A DNA stretch of 64,000 bases from Hyunsoonleella aestuarii. Lineage in GTDB: Bacteria > Bacteroidota > Bacteroidia > Flavobacteriales > Flavobacteriaceae. Made by a program: the position numbers and the translations under genes. A model generated the notes under the pieces. That model saw only the letters and a program-made list of their open reading frames with translations. It was not told the origin of the DNA and did not search any database. Each line of letters begins with the position of its first letter. The first letter of the stretch is position 1. The stretch is taken from the NCBI RefSeq assembly GCF_006148925.1, contig NZ_VAWB01000003.1, positions 186,001 to 250,000 of the forward strand. Reading direction: 5' to 3'. Of the stretch, positions 37,391-45,258 are shown piece after piece.

Positions 37391-37425
37391 TCGTTAAAAT
37401 AAAAATGCTTATTTTTGTTTAACGA
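37391..37425 (+). promoter_or_regulatory. Promoter with flanking inverted repeat for the CarH-like regulator gene
   Basis: The -7 element TATTTTTG (37410-37417) is flanked by TCGTTAAA (37391-37398) and TTTAACGA (37418-37425), an 8-bp inverted repeat. The 9-mer TTGTTTAAC (37415-37423) occurs identically before crtI. The ATG is 22 nt downstream of the -7 element. This fits autoregulation by the encoded MerR-type protein. Confidence 0.6.
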
Positions 37426-37438
37426 AAATTAAAATTTA

Positions 37439-38338
37439 ATGAACAATATTAAAGTAAGTTTTAGTATTAAAGATCTGGAGAACCTAACAGGAATAAAGGC
37501 TCACACGATTCGTATATGGGAAAAGCGCTATAATCTGTTGAGTCCTAACAGATCTGAAACAAACATAAGAAACTATAGTTTGAATAGTTTTCAGAAGCTT
37601 TTAAACATATCTTACTTAAATAACAATGGGATAAAAATCTCAAAAATCGCTAATCTTAAGGAAGAAGAGATTCCAGTAAAAGTAAGAGAGATTGCTTCTA
37701 GAGCTAAGGTTGAAGATCATGCTATTAACGCTTTTAAAATGGCCATGATTAATTTTGACCAAGTTTTATTTTACAATACCTACAACAACTTAATTGAGAA
37801 CAAGACATTTAGTGAAATATTTTATACCGTATTTCTGCCTCTTCTTGAAGAAATTGGACTATTATGGCAAACAAATACCATTACTCCTGCTCATGAACAT
37901 TTTTTAACCGTTCATATGAAACAAAAGATTCTTTTAAATATAGAAAGGCTTCAAAGTCTGGAACCAAAACCAATTACAAAAACGTTCATTTTATATTTAC
38001 CAGAAAATGAAATTCATGACATTGGTTTACTTTTTATTAATTATCAATTAAGAAGTAAAGGCTACCATACCATATTTTTAGGTGAAAGTGTGCCAATGGA
38101 TGGTCTTACAGATTTACTTGACTTTTTTGACGAAATAACTTTTGTATCCTATTTTACAGTATATCCTGAAGTCAATCAAATTTCTGAATATTTAGAAAAT
38201 TTTAATGAAATATTATTATCTAGAGAAAATTCTCGGTTATTATTATTAGGAAGAAAATTGATTGATTTTGACACTTCATCGCTTCCTGAAAAGGTTACTA
38301 TATACAGTTCTATAGAAAACTTAGTTAAAGAATTATAA
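37439..38338 (+). CDS. CarH-like MerR regulator with B12-binding domain
   Basis: Protein of 299 aa. The N-terminal MerR winged helix covers about 5-75 (FSIKDLENLTGIKAHTIRIW, EKRYNLLSPNR). A helical bundle at about 90-175 holds LLWQTNTITPAHEH, where Trp143 and Glu153-His154 fit the W-x9-EH cap of CarH-type adenosylcobalamin photoreceptors. The cobalamin-binding Rossmann domain is at about 180-299 with ENEIHDIG (E191-x-H193-x-x-G196) and LGESVP. The late GG of the classic motif is not seen (LLLGRKL instead). It heads the carotenoid cluster on the same strand, 47 nt before crtI. Light-controlled repression of crt genes is a reasoned inference; B12-independent MerR paralogs of the CarA type also exist. 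Confidence 0.85.
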   Translation: MNNIKVSFSIKDLENLTGIKAHTIRIWEKRYNLLSPNRSETNIRNYSLNSFQKLLNISYLNNNGIKISKIANLKEEEIPVKVREIASRAKVEDHAINAFKMAMINFDQVLFYNTYNNLIENKTFSEIFYTVFLPLLEEIGLLWQTNTITPAHEHFLTVHMKQKILLNIERLQSLEPKPITKTFILYLPENEIHDIGLLFINYQLRSKGYHTIFLGESVPMDGLTDLLDFFDEITFVSYFTVYPEVNQISEYLENFNEILLSRENSRLLLLGRKLIDFDTSSLPEKVTIYSSIENLVKEL

Positions 38339-38350
38339 ATAATCATCTTT

Positions 38351-38384
38351 ATTGTTTAACTTTTGTTTATATTTGTTAAACAAT
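38351..38384 (+). promoter_or_regulatory. crtI promoter inside a perfect 10-bp inverted repeat
   Basis: ATTGTTTAAC (38351-38360) and GTTAAACAAT (38375-38384) are perfect inverted copies with a 14-nt spacer that contains the -7 element TATATTTG (38368-38375). The crtI ATG follows immediately at 38385, so the transcript would be leaderless or nearly so. The layout matches the element before the regulator gene and suggests one operator for the CarH-like protein. Confidence 0.65.
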
Positions 38385-39848
38385 ATGAAAAACACTGTCT
38401 CAATTATAGGTTCTGGTTTCTCTTCATTAGCCGCTTCATGCTACTTAGCGAAGGCAGGTTATGAAGTAACCATTTTTGAAAAAAACGCAACTATTGGAGG
38501 TCGTGCTCGGCAATTAATTAAAGATGGTTTCACTTTCGATATTGGTCCTACTTGGTATTGGATGCCAGATGTATTCGAACGCTTTTTCTCAGATTTTAAT
38601 AAGAAACCCTCAGACTACTACATTTTAGAAAAGCTCAATCCAGCATATAGCGTATATTTTGGTAAAAACGATTACATTACCATAGAAGATACACTTGAGA
38701 AAATATATAATGCCTTTGAAGAAGAAGAAAAAGGAAGTTCGCAAAAGTTAAAGAAATTCATAAATATCGCTAAAAGCAACTACGATATTGCCATTAAAGA
38801 CCTAGTTTATAATCCCGGAGTATCACCATTAGAACTTGTAACTCCAGCAACGATAAAGAAATTAAATCAGTTTTTTAGCACTATTAAGAAAGATGTTAGA
38901 AAGGAATTTAAGAATGAAAGATTGGTTAAAATTCTTGAATTTCCTGTGCTATTTTTAGGAGCAAAACCGAGTGACACACCATCTTTCTATAGCTTTATGA
39001 ATTATGCCGATTTTGGTTTAGGCACATTTCATCCTAAAAAAGGTATGTATCAAGTTATTCTTGGTATTGAAAGTTTGGCTAAAGAATTAGGGGTAAACAT
39101 TAAAACTAATGCTCCGATAGAAAATATAATAGTTGATAATGGTTCAGCAAAAGGAATAACCTCTAAGGGAAAAAATTATTATTCCGATATTGTAGTTAGT
39201 GGAGCAGACTACCATCATACAGAGACACTCTTAGAAAAGCCTCTAAGGCAATACTCAGAAAATTATTGGAATAAAAAAACATTTGCCCCTTCTTCATTAT
39301 TATTTTATGTAGGGTTCGATAAAAAATTAAAAAATGTAAATCACCACACGCTATTTTTTGATGTGGACTTTGATGTGCATGCAGAAGCCATTTACGATAA
39401 TCCAAAATGGCCTGAAAATCCATTATTTTATGCCAGTTTTCCTAGTATTACAGATAGTAATTCAGCTCCAGAAGGAAAGGAAGCAGGTATTTTTTTAATA
39501 CCGCTTGCACCAGGTATTGAAGATACTCCGGAACTCAGAGAAACCTATTTCAACAAAATAATTAAACGTTTTGAAGTATTAACCTCTCAAAATGTCCAAA
39601 ATCATGTTATATTTAAAGAATCATTCTGTTTAAATGATTTTATAAATGATTATAACTCTTATAAAGGTAATGCTTATGGTATGGCAAATACTTTATTGCA
39701 AACAGCCTTTTTAAGACCCAAATTAAAAAGTAAAAAAGTTAATAACCTTTATTTTACTGGTCAACTTACTGTCCCTGGACCTGGAGTACCACCTTCATTA
39801 ATATCGGGAAAGTTAGTATCGGACTTGGTAATAAAACATCAAAGTTAA
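38385..39848 (+). CDS. crtI: Phytoene desaturase
   Basis: FAD-dependent desaturase of 487 aa converting phytoene to lycopene. The ATG at 38385 is chosen because the FAD-binding fold starts right after it (VSIIGSGFSSLAAS, VTIFEKNATIGGRAR); the longer frame only adds promoter DNA. DIGPTWYWMPDVFE and the C-terminal NLYFTGQLTVPGPGVPPSLI are signature parts of bacterial CrtI. It is 3 nt before crtB, with the pair forming the usual Bacteroidota crtIB unit. Controlled by the inverted-repeat promoter upstream. Confidence 0.95.
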   Translation: MKNTVSIIGSGFSSLAASCYLAKAGYEVTIFEKNATIGGRARQLIKDGFTFDIGPTWYWMPDVFERFFSDFNKKPSDYYILEKLNPAYSVYFGKNDYITIEDTLEKIYNAFEEEEKGSSQKLKKFINIAKSNYDIAIKDLVYNPGVSPLELVTPATIKKLNQFFSTIKKDVRKEFKNERLVKILEFPVLFLGAKPSDTPSFYSFMNYADFGLGTFHPKKGMYQVILGIESLAKELGVNIKTNAPIENIIVDNGSAKGITSKGKNYYSDIVVSGADYHHTETLLEKPLRQYSENYWNKKTFAPSSLLFYVGFDKKLKNVNHHTLFFDVDFDVHAEAIYDNPKWPENPLFYASFPSITDSNSAPEGKEAGIFLIPLAPGIEDTPELRETYFNKIIKRFEVLTSQNVQNHVIFKESFCLNDFINDYNSYKGNAYGMANTLLQTAFLRPKLKSKKVNNLYFTGQLTVPGPGVPPSLISGKLVSDLVIKHQS

Positions 39849-39851
39849 TTT

Positions 39852-40691
39852 ATGAAATCTTTATTCGACGACGTTTCAATTAGATGCAGTAAAATTGTTA
39901 CAAATACTTATAGTACATCTTTTTCTTTGGCAACAAAGCTTTTGTATAAATCTATTAGAAGTCATATTTATAATATTTATGGCTTTGTAAGATTTGCTGA
40001 TGAAATTGTAGATTCATTCCATGGCTATGACAAAGAATTCTTATTCAATAGATTTTCGGATGACCTAGAGCTAGCTCTCAAAAACAGAATTAGCTTGAAC
40101 CCTATTTTAAATGCTTTCCAACATACTTTTCATAAGTTTAATATAGATAAAAGCCTTGTTGATGCGTTTATGACAAGTATGAGAATGGATTTACATAAGA
40201 AGGATTATTTAACTCAGGAAGATTTCAAAACATATATTTATGGCTCTGCAGATGTTGTTGGACTCATGTGTCTAAAAGTTTTTGTAAAAGGAGACATGAA
40301 AAAATATAATGAATTGAAGGAAACGGCGATGGCTCTAGGTTCTGCGTTCCAAAAGGTCAATTTCCTTAGAGATTTAAAAGCAGATTATGATGTTTTAGAA
40401 AGAAGTTACTTCCCTAGCATTGATCTGAAAAATCTTGATGAAAATTCGAAACAAGAAATTATTGACGACATTGAATCCGATTTTGCACTAGGATTAAGTG
40501 GCATTAAAAAACTACCAATTGAGGCTAAATTTGGGGTTTTTATGGCATATAGATACTACAGCCAACTTTTAAAAAAATTAAAAAAAACTCCAGCTTTAAA
40601 AATAAAGGAAACAAGAATTAGAGTTTCAAACCCAAAAAAAATTGAACTCTTAATGCGCAGTTATGTAAAATATCAATTAAAATTAATGTAA
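39852..40691 (+). CDS. crtB: Phytoene synthase
   Basis: Trans-isoprenyl synthase of 279 aa joining two GGPP to phytoene. The two Asp-rich metal motifs are present in FVRFADEIVDSFHG and NFLRDLKADYDVLERSYFP. TYSTSFSLATKLL and YGSADVVGLMCLKVF are family-typical. No GGPP synthase gene is in the window, so that step must be encoded elsewhere. It is 9 nt before crtZ. Confidence 0.95.
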   Translation: MKSLFDDVSIRCSKIVTNTYSTSFSLATKLLYKSIRSHIYNIYGFVRFADEIVDSFHGYDKEFLFNRFSDDLELALKNRISLNPILNAFQHTFHKFNIDKSLVDAFMTSMRMDLHKKDYLTQEDFKTYIYGSADVVGLMCLKVFVKGDMKKYNELKETAMALGSAFQKVNFLRDLKADYDVLERSYFPSIDLKNLDENSKQEIIDDIESDFALGLSGIKKLPIEAKFGVFMAYRYYSQLLKKLKKTPALKIKETRIRVSNPKKIELLMRSYVKYQLKLM

Positions 40692-40700
40692 TTTTATATC

Positions 40701-41153
40701 ATGGATATATTGCTTTGGATACTTGTCTTTTTTTCAGCCTATTGTACGATGGAATTTATGGCATGGTTTACTCATAAATTTGTGATGCACGGTTTTTTAT
40801 GGAGCTTACACAAGGATCATCATCACAAAAATCATGAAAGTTGGTTTGAGCGTAACGATGTATTTTTTATATTCTATGCTGTTGTTAGTATAACTTTTGT
40901 CTTGCTGTGGAAATACAATGATCTATGGGTAGGTCTTCCTATTGGTATTGGTATTTTTGCCTACGGATTATCTTATTTTATAGTGCATGATATTTTTATA
41001 CACCAAAGATTTAAACTCTTTAGAAACGCTAATAATTGGTATGCAAAAGGTATTCGACGTGCACACAAAATCCATCATAAACATCTTGGAAAAAAAGATG
41101 GAGAATGCTTTGGAATGTTATTTGTGCCCTTTAAATACTTTAAGAGTAAGTAA
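40701..41153 (+). CDS. crtZ: Beta-carotene hydroxylase
   Basis: Membrane di-iron hydroxylase of 150 aa with four hydrophobic segments. The histidine clusters of the family are visible: HKFVMH, LHKDHHHKNH, HDIFIHQRF and HKIHHKHLG. It should hydroxylate both rings of beta-carotene at C3, giving zeaxanthin. The stop overlaps the start of the next gene by 1 nt (TAATG), so translation is coupled. Confidence 0.93.
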   Translation: MDILLWILVFFSAYCTMEFMAWFTHKFVMHGFLWSLHKDHHHKNHESWFERNDVFFIFYAVVSITFVLLWKYNDLWVGLPIGIGIFAYGLSYFIVHDIFIHQRFKLFRNANNWYAKGIRRAHKIHHKHLGKKDGECFGMLFVPFKYFKSK

Positions 41154-41839
41154 TGAGCTACTTATATCTTCTACTTAATTTAGGGTCTTTAAGTATTCCT
41201 TTTTTATTTAGTTTTCATCCCAAGCTTAAGTTTTATTCCCTCTGGAAATCACTCTTTATAGCTATTTTCATTACCATGCTTGTCTTTATTCCATGGGATG
41301 TTATTTTTACACTTAATGGCTATTGGGGTTTTAATGATACCTATTTTTTAGGCACAAAAATATTTGGACTTCCTCTGGAAGAGTGGTTGTTTTTTATTTG
41401 TATTCCGTATGCCTGCGTTTTTACCCATTATGCATTGCTCCACTACTTTCCTAACATAAAATTGAATACAAACATCACCAAAAGACTCAGCTATATTCTA
41501 ATTTTAGTGTTCTTTTTTATCACAATTTTGAACTACGATAAATGGTATACTTTTATTAACTTTCTATTGGCTACAGTTCTAACAGCAATTGTTGTTTCCA
41601 TAAATAAGGAATTGTTGAGTAAGTTCTATTTTACTTTTCTAGTCATGCTTATTCCTTTTTTTATTGTTAACGGTATTCTTACAGGAAGTTTTATAGAAAA
41701 TGAAGTTGTTTGGTATAACAATAATGAAAATTTAAGTTTTCGATTATTCACAATTCCGATTGAAGACAGTATATATGCCTTTTCCCTTATTTTGATGAAT
41801 CTATCTATTCTTGAATATTTAGAAAAGCAAAAAGCGTAA
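41153..41839 (+). CDS. Lycopene beta-cyclase, CrtYcd type
   Basis: Integral membrane protein of 228 aa with about six to seven hydrophobic segments. The duplicated lycopene-cyclase-domain pattern is present, with FGLPLEEWLFFICIPYACVF in the first half and FRLFTIPIEDSIYAFSLILM in the second, as in the fused CrtYc-CrtYd cyclases of Bacteroidota. It should turn lycopene into beta-carotene before CrtZ acts. It is the last gene of the crt operon and is convergent with a lipoprotein gene. Confidence 0.9.
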   Translation: MSYLYLLLNLGSLSIPFLFSFHPKLKFYSLWKSLFIAIFITMLVFIPWDVIFTLNGYWGFNDTYFLGTKIFGLPLEEWLFFICIPYACVFTHYALLHYFPNIKLNTNITKRLSYILILVFFFITILNYDKWYTFINFLLATVLTAIVVSINKELLSKFYFTFLVMLIPFFIVNGILTGSFIENEVVWYNNNENLSFRLFTIPIEDSIYAFSLILMNLSILEYLEKQKA

Positions 41840-41860
41840 CTACATGTTGTAATTACGCTT
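41832..41860 (-). terminator. Terminator for the minus-strand lipoprotein gene
   Basis: AAGCGTAACTAC (41832-41843) pairs with GTAATTACGCTT (41849-41860) with one mismatch and a 5-nt loop. On the minus strand it is followed by TTTTTGCTTTT. It overlaps the last codons of the cyclase gene, so it may act on both strands. Confidence 0.6.
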
Positions 41861-41890
41861 AAACCAAACAAATATTCCTCAAATTAATGC

Positions 41891-42754
41891 TTATCTGGTT
41901 ACGGTTCCAAAAGGAAGAGACCCTAAGTTTTGTCCAAAATTATGAGTTGATGGTGCTGTTTCTTGACCAGCAGTTCCCACTAAAGGTTTTATAGCAAAAG
42001 GGGCTGGAGAATTATCTGGAACGGGTTCAACAGAAATCACAACCGTTCTTCCTCTTACATCTAAAGGAAATGTTTCACCACTTGGTGCATTTAAGAAAAA
42101 ATCCTCGCCTGGAACTGGAGGGCCAGCTTGCAAAGTTTCACTAAAATCATTAAACCCATCTGCTGCGTTAAATGCTGTGAAAGTCCCAGTAGTTATAGGT
42201 CCAGCGTCGCCTACTACCCATCCTTCATATACCCATCCATCTGGTAAGGTTGGTAATACAAAATTAGGTATTGGAGGCATCCCAGGAGTACCAAACCAAA
42301 CACCATAGTGGTCATTACCATTATTAGTTCCAGTCTCATCTGTAGGTGTTCTTAAAAAGAAAGCTCCTGAAGCTGAACTAAAATCTCCAACAATATTTGA
42401 ATTGACACTTGCCTCATTTCCAGAAAAGTCTCCAACTAAAAGCTTAGTATCTGCTGGAGCAGGATCAGGATCATCAGTAGGTTCAATGGACAATACAAAT
42501 CGACTTGCAGTACTAAGTTGTTGTGCATCAACAGTAAAAGTTTGCGGAAAAGAAACACTTGAAAACACTCCCGTTGATACTGGACTGCCATCGACTATAA
42601 TCCATCCTTCATAAACAAAATCATCACCTAAAGGCTCTAATCCGCTTAAATCTAATGTTAAAGTTGATAATGCTGGGGCATTATCATCATCACTACAGGA
42701 AGTTGCTAAAACTCCTAAAGCCATTAAGGCCAAAAACATTTTTTTAATCATCAT
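41891..42754 (-). CDS. Lipoprotein with an internal tandem duplication, function unknown
   Basis: Protein of 287 aa with a lipoprotein signal (LGVLATSC, Cys20, then SDDD). The mature part contains two copies of one domain: copy 1 has DDFVYEGWIIVDGSPVSTGV and RFVLSIEPTDDPDPAPADT; copy 2 has DGWVYEGWVVGDAGPITTGT and TVVISVEPVPDNSPAPFAIK. The YEGW-G-P-TG pattern recalls the C-terminal domain of anti-sigma-K-like proteins, but no membrane segment or sigma-binding part is present. Its own promoter (42778-42785) and terminator suggest a single-gene unit. I assign no function. Confidence 0.75.
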   Translation of the reverse strand: MMIKKMFLALMALGVLATSCSDDDNAPALSTLTLDLSGLEPLGDDFVYEGWIIVDGSPVSTGVFSSVSFPQTFTVDAQQLSTASRFVLSIEPTDDPDPAPADTKLLVGDFSGNEASVNSNIVGDFSSASGAFFLRTPTDETGTNNGNDHYGVWFGTPGMPPIPNFVLPTLPDGWVYEGWVVGDAGPITTGTFTAFNAADGFNDFSETLQAGPPVPGEDFFLNAPSGETFPLDVRGRTVVISVEPVPDNSPAPFAIKPLVGTAGQETAPSTHNFGQNLGSLPFGTVTR

Positions 42755-42777
42755 TTAATTTTTTATTATTAACAATT

Positions 42778-42785
42778 CAAAATTA
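42778..42785 (-). promoter_or_regulatory. -7 promoter element (TAATTTTG) for the duplicated-domain lipoprotein
   Basis: CAAAATTA on the plus strand, TAnnTTTG on the minus strand, 23 nt before the ATG at 42754. Confidence 0.45.
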
Positions 42786-42822
42786 GATGATGCATCCATC
42801 GTAAAATGTTAGCTAACTAACA

Positions 42823-43494
42823 CTAGGCTGTTTTTTTATAAATTCTTATTTCTTTTCTACTAAACTCTATGATGTTATCTTCTTTAAGTTCATTTAGAAG
42901 AATGTTTAGTGTAGGTCGTGAAGTGCCTATAAGTGAAGCTATATCTTTTTGGGTATAAGGATGGTATATTACTTTATCCCCCGTTTTTTCACAATCATAA
43001 CCATAATCGTTGCACAATTCGTGCAAAAACTCGAGCAATCTGGTTTTTGTGTCTTTAAAAAGCAATAACTGAAGTCGTCTTTCAAGCTTTTTAAATTTAA
43101 AACCAATAAACTTATACACCTTGAAACTAAAGGTTTGGTTATTACGCATTAAATCATGCATAGTATCGACACCAATTGGGCAAATAGATGTAGAATTATC
43201 TATTGATTGAGCAAACTCATCGCGTTTAGATTCACCTAAGATGGCTTTCTCACCAAATAATTCACCACGAGTTAAAATAGCCTTTACAACCTCTTCTCCA
43301 TCTTCACTATAATACCCTATTTTAACTTTCCCTTTTTCTATAAGGTAAACCTTGTTAGCAGAATCTTCTTCAAAATAGATATAATCCTTTTTTTTATAAG
43401 CGTCAAAATCGTGATTCGATTTATAGGCTTTAAATTTATGAGGGCATAAAACCTTAAAAAGATTTACGTCGTCGAAAAACCAAATAGATTTCAT
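42823..43494 (-). CDS. Crp/Fnr family transcriptional regulator
   Basis: Regulator of 223 aa. The ATG at 43494 is preferred because the family start (MKSIWFFDDVNLF) begins there; an earlier in-frame start adds 19 hydrophobic residues not expected in a regulator. A cNMP-binding-like barrel covers about 20-130 (VYLIEKGKVKIGYYSEDGEE, RGELFGEKAILGE). The C-terminal winged helix includes TQKDIASLIGTSRPTLNILL. No Fe-S cysteine cluster is seen at the N-terminus. It lies near the carotenoid cluster, but a regulatory link to it is not supported by the sequence. The effector is unknown. Confidence 0.9.
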   Translation of the reverse strand: MKSIWFFDDVNLFKVLCPHKFKAYKSNHDFDAYKKKDYIYFEEDSANKVYLIEKGKVKIGYYSEDGEEVVKAILTRGELFGEKAILGESKRDEFAQSIDNSTSICPIGVDTMHDLMRNNQTFSFKVYKFIGFKFKKLERRLQLLLFKDTKTRLLEFLHELCNDYGYDCEKTGDKVIYHPYTQKDIASLIGTSRPTLNILLNELKEDNIIEFSRKEIRIYKKTA

Positions 43495-43556
43495 AATAAG
43501 TAGTATAATTGTTATGAAAAACTGTCGGTATAAACATTTAAACCTTACCAATTAAC

Positions 43557-43586
43557 AAAAAAACATCCGATAAAATCGGATGTTTT
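43557..43586 (-). terminator. Terminator downstream of the DUF5606 gene
   Basis: AAAACATCCGAT and ATCGGATGTTTT form a perfect 12-bp stem with a 3-nt loop. On the minus strand it ends in seven T's (A's at 43557-43563), 21 nt after the DUF5606 stop. Confidence 0.85.
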
Positions 43587-43607
43587 CTAAAAATATGTAG
43601 TCGGAAT

Positions 43608-44039
43608 CTATTCTTCTTCGTCAGTAGCAACTTTCTCTTCATCTTCATCTTTAAGTAAATCTAGCATATTTTGTTGCTGTAACAAATTATACCATTGAAT
43701 TACTTTTTTAATATCACTCGCATAAACGCGATCTTCGTCATAATCAGGTAAGATATCAAAAAAGTATTCTTCTAATTTATCTTTGCTATCCTTAGACTTT
43801 ACACTTGTTTTCGCACCGCTTTCTTTCTTACTAATGTTTAAAAACACTTGTTTTAAAGGTATTTCTTCAGTTAGAGTATAAATAGCTATTTCACTTAATA
43901 TACTTACGTTTTGACGAATGCTCACTGAAAGTCGTTTATTATCAATTAATGACTCAGCAACAAAACCACCTCGTGTTTGAGTGATTAGTTTATACAATCC
44001 TGGTTTACCTGAAATTGCTAGTATTTTGTCTAGGCTCAT
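43608..44039 (-). CDS. DUF5606-type conserved protein
   Basis: Protein of 143 aa, cytoplasmic, with the start MSLDKILAISGKPGLYKLI and RGGFVAESL typical of the DUF5606 family common in Bacteroidota. A basic linker (KKESGAKTSVKSKDSKDK) separates the N-terminal SH3-like part from a helical part (YASDIKKVIQWYNLLQQQ) and an acidic tail (DEDEEKVATDEEE). Function is unknown. It is downstream of def on the same strand but has its own -7 element, and it is usually found near def and ruvX, as here. Confidence 0.85.
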   Translation of the reverse strand: MSLDKILAISGKPGLYKLITQTRGGFVAESLIDNKRLSVSIRQNVSILSEIAIYTLTEEIPLKQVFLNISKKESGAKTSVKSKDSKDKLEEYFFDILPDYDEDRVYASDIKKVIQWYNLLQQQNMLDLLKDEDEEKVATDEEE

Positions 44040-44059
44040 AAATTATTTTTAGAAAGAGG

Positions 44060-44067
44060 CAAATATA
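44060..44067 (-). promoter_or_regulatory. -7 promoter element (TATATTTG) for the DUF5606 gene
   Basis: TAnnTTTG on the minus strand, 20 nt before the ATG at 44039. Confidence 0.5.
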
Positions 44068-44092
44068 TTTGTTTATGAATATTTTACAAATG

Positions 44093-44683
44093 TTATCGTT
44101 TCTTTTTTTGATTAGGGAAACGCATTTTATAGTCTACTCGAATTTTTCCTTTAGAAATATTGGCAAGTCTACCTTTAATGAGGCGTTTTTTTAATGAGGA
44201 CAACTTATCTGTGAATAAAACACCTTCAATATGATCGTATTCATGCTGTATAACACGAGCAATTAATCCGTCGAATACTTTTGTATGCTTTTCAAATTGT
44301 TCATCTAAATATTCAATAGTAATTTTTGGTTGTCTAAAAACATCCTCTCTTACATCGGGAATACTTAAACAGCCTTCATTAAATGCCCAATCTTCACCTT
44401 CTTCATTAATAATTTTCGCATTTATAAAGGTTTGCTTAAAGTTTTTTAAAGTTTTTTGTTCTTCTTCAGATAATGATTCGTCATCAGCAAAAGGTTCCGT
44501 ATCGACCAAAAATAAACGTATGGGTAAACCTATTTGTGGTGCTGCTAATCCAACTCCATAGGCATTATACATGGTCTCATACATGTTATCTAAAAGCGCA
44601 TCTAAATTAGGATACTCATTAGTAATATCTTCTGCCTTTTTCTTTAACACTGGGTCACCATAGGCAACAATTGGTAATATCAT
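44093..44683 (-). CDS. def: Peptide deformylase
   Basis: Metal-dependent enzyme of 196 aa that removes the N-terminal formyl group from new proteins. All three motifs are intact: GVGLAAPQIG, EGCLSIP and QHEYDHIEG, supplying the metal ligands Cys, His, His and the catalytic Glu. Length is normal. It is part of the ruvX-def-DUF5606 row on the minus strand, each with its own -7 element, so it is core genome. Confidence 0.97.
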   Translation of the reverse strand: MILPIVAYGDPVLKKKAEDITNEYPNLDALLDNMYETMYNAYGVGLAAPQIGLPIRLFLVDTEPFADDESLSEEEQKTLKNFKQTFINAKIINEEGEDWAFNEGCLSIPDVREDVFRQPKITIEYLDEQFEKHTKVFDGLIARVIQHEYDHIEGVLFTDKLSSLKKRLIKGRLANISKGKIRVDYKMRFPNQKKKR

Positions 44684-44705
44684 ACTATAAAACTATTATT
44701 ACTTG

Positions 44706-44713
44706 CAAAAATA
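44706..44713 (-). promoter_or_regulatory. -7 promoter element (TATTTTTG) for def
   Basis: TAnnTTTG on the minus strand, 22 nt before the ATG at 44683. Confidence 0.5.
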
Positions 44714-44738
44714 CAATACTATAATATATTGTTAGTCT

Positions 44739-45149
44739 TTATTTAGAATATAAATAACTCTGAAGAATTAATGTAGCGCTTATCTCGTCAATAAGAGCTT
44801 TATTTTTTCTTTGATTTTTTTTCAAACCACTATCTATCATAGCTTGAAACGCCATTTTAGAGGTAAATCGTTCATCAACTCGTTTAACCGGAATATTGGG
44901 AAATTCCTTCTCTAATTTCAATAAAAATTTAATAATTAGTTCTTCACTTTCAGATGGCGTATTGTCCATTTGTTTTGGTTCTCCAACTAAAAAAAGTTCA
45001 ACTGGTTCTTTAGTAGTATATTTTTTTAAATAAGTCAATAGGTCTTTAGTAAGCACAGTGGTTAATCCAGACGCTATAATTTGTAACTCATCAGTCACGG
45101 CTATTCCTGTTCTTTTACTACCATAATCTATTGCCAATATACGAGCCAT
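44739..45149 (-). CDS. ruvX: Putative pre-16S rRNA nuclease / Holliday junction resolvase-like YqgF
   Basis: RNase H-fold protein of 136 aa. The first acidic motif is ILAIDYGSKRTGIAVTD, then VGEPKQMDNTPSE and RVDERFTSK, and the last helix KNKALIDEISATLILQSYL carries the final acidic residues. YqgF proteins act in 16S rRNA 5'-end processing; the Holliday junction role is less certain. Normal length, core gene next to def. Confidence 0.94.
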   Translation of the reverse strand: MARILAIDYGSKRTGIAVTDELQIIASGLTTVLTKDLLTYLKKYTTKEPVELFLVGEPKQMDNTPSESEELIIKFLLKLEKEFPNIPVKRVDERFTSKMAFQAMIDSGLKKNQRKNKALIDEISATLILQSYLYSK

Positions 45150-45166
45150 TCTATTTATTTATATAC

Positions 45167-45174
45167 CAAAAGTA
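45167..45174 (-). promoter_or_regulatory. -7 promoter element (TACTTTTG) for ruvX
   Basis: TAnnTTTG on the minus strand, 17 nt before the ATG at 45149. Confidence 0.5.
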
Positions 45175-45181
45175 ATGTAAT

Positions 45182-45216
45182 AAAAAAAGACCATCCATTT
45201 TTAGGACAGTCTTTTT
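45182..45216 (-). terminator. Hairpin terminator after the small secreted protein gene
   Basis: AAAAAGAC..TCC and GGA..GTCTTTTT pair with a 2-nt internal mismatch. T-runs lie on both sides, so it could work in either direction; it follows the minus-strand small gene by about 40 nt. Confidence 0.6.
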
Positions 45217-45258
45217 AAATATTTAACCTCAAATATTTGTTGAATATGATTCTTATAA

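Noticed and set aside
42823-43494. Calling the Crp/Fnr protein a regulator of the carotenoid operon
   Set aside because: It is near but in another orientation and separated by an unrelated gene; no Crp-type palindrome was seen at the crt promoters.
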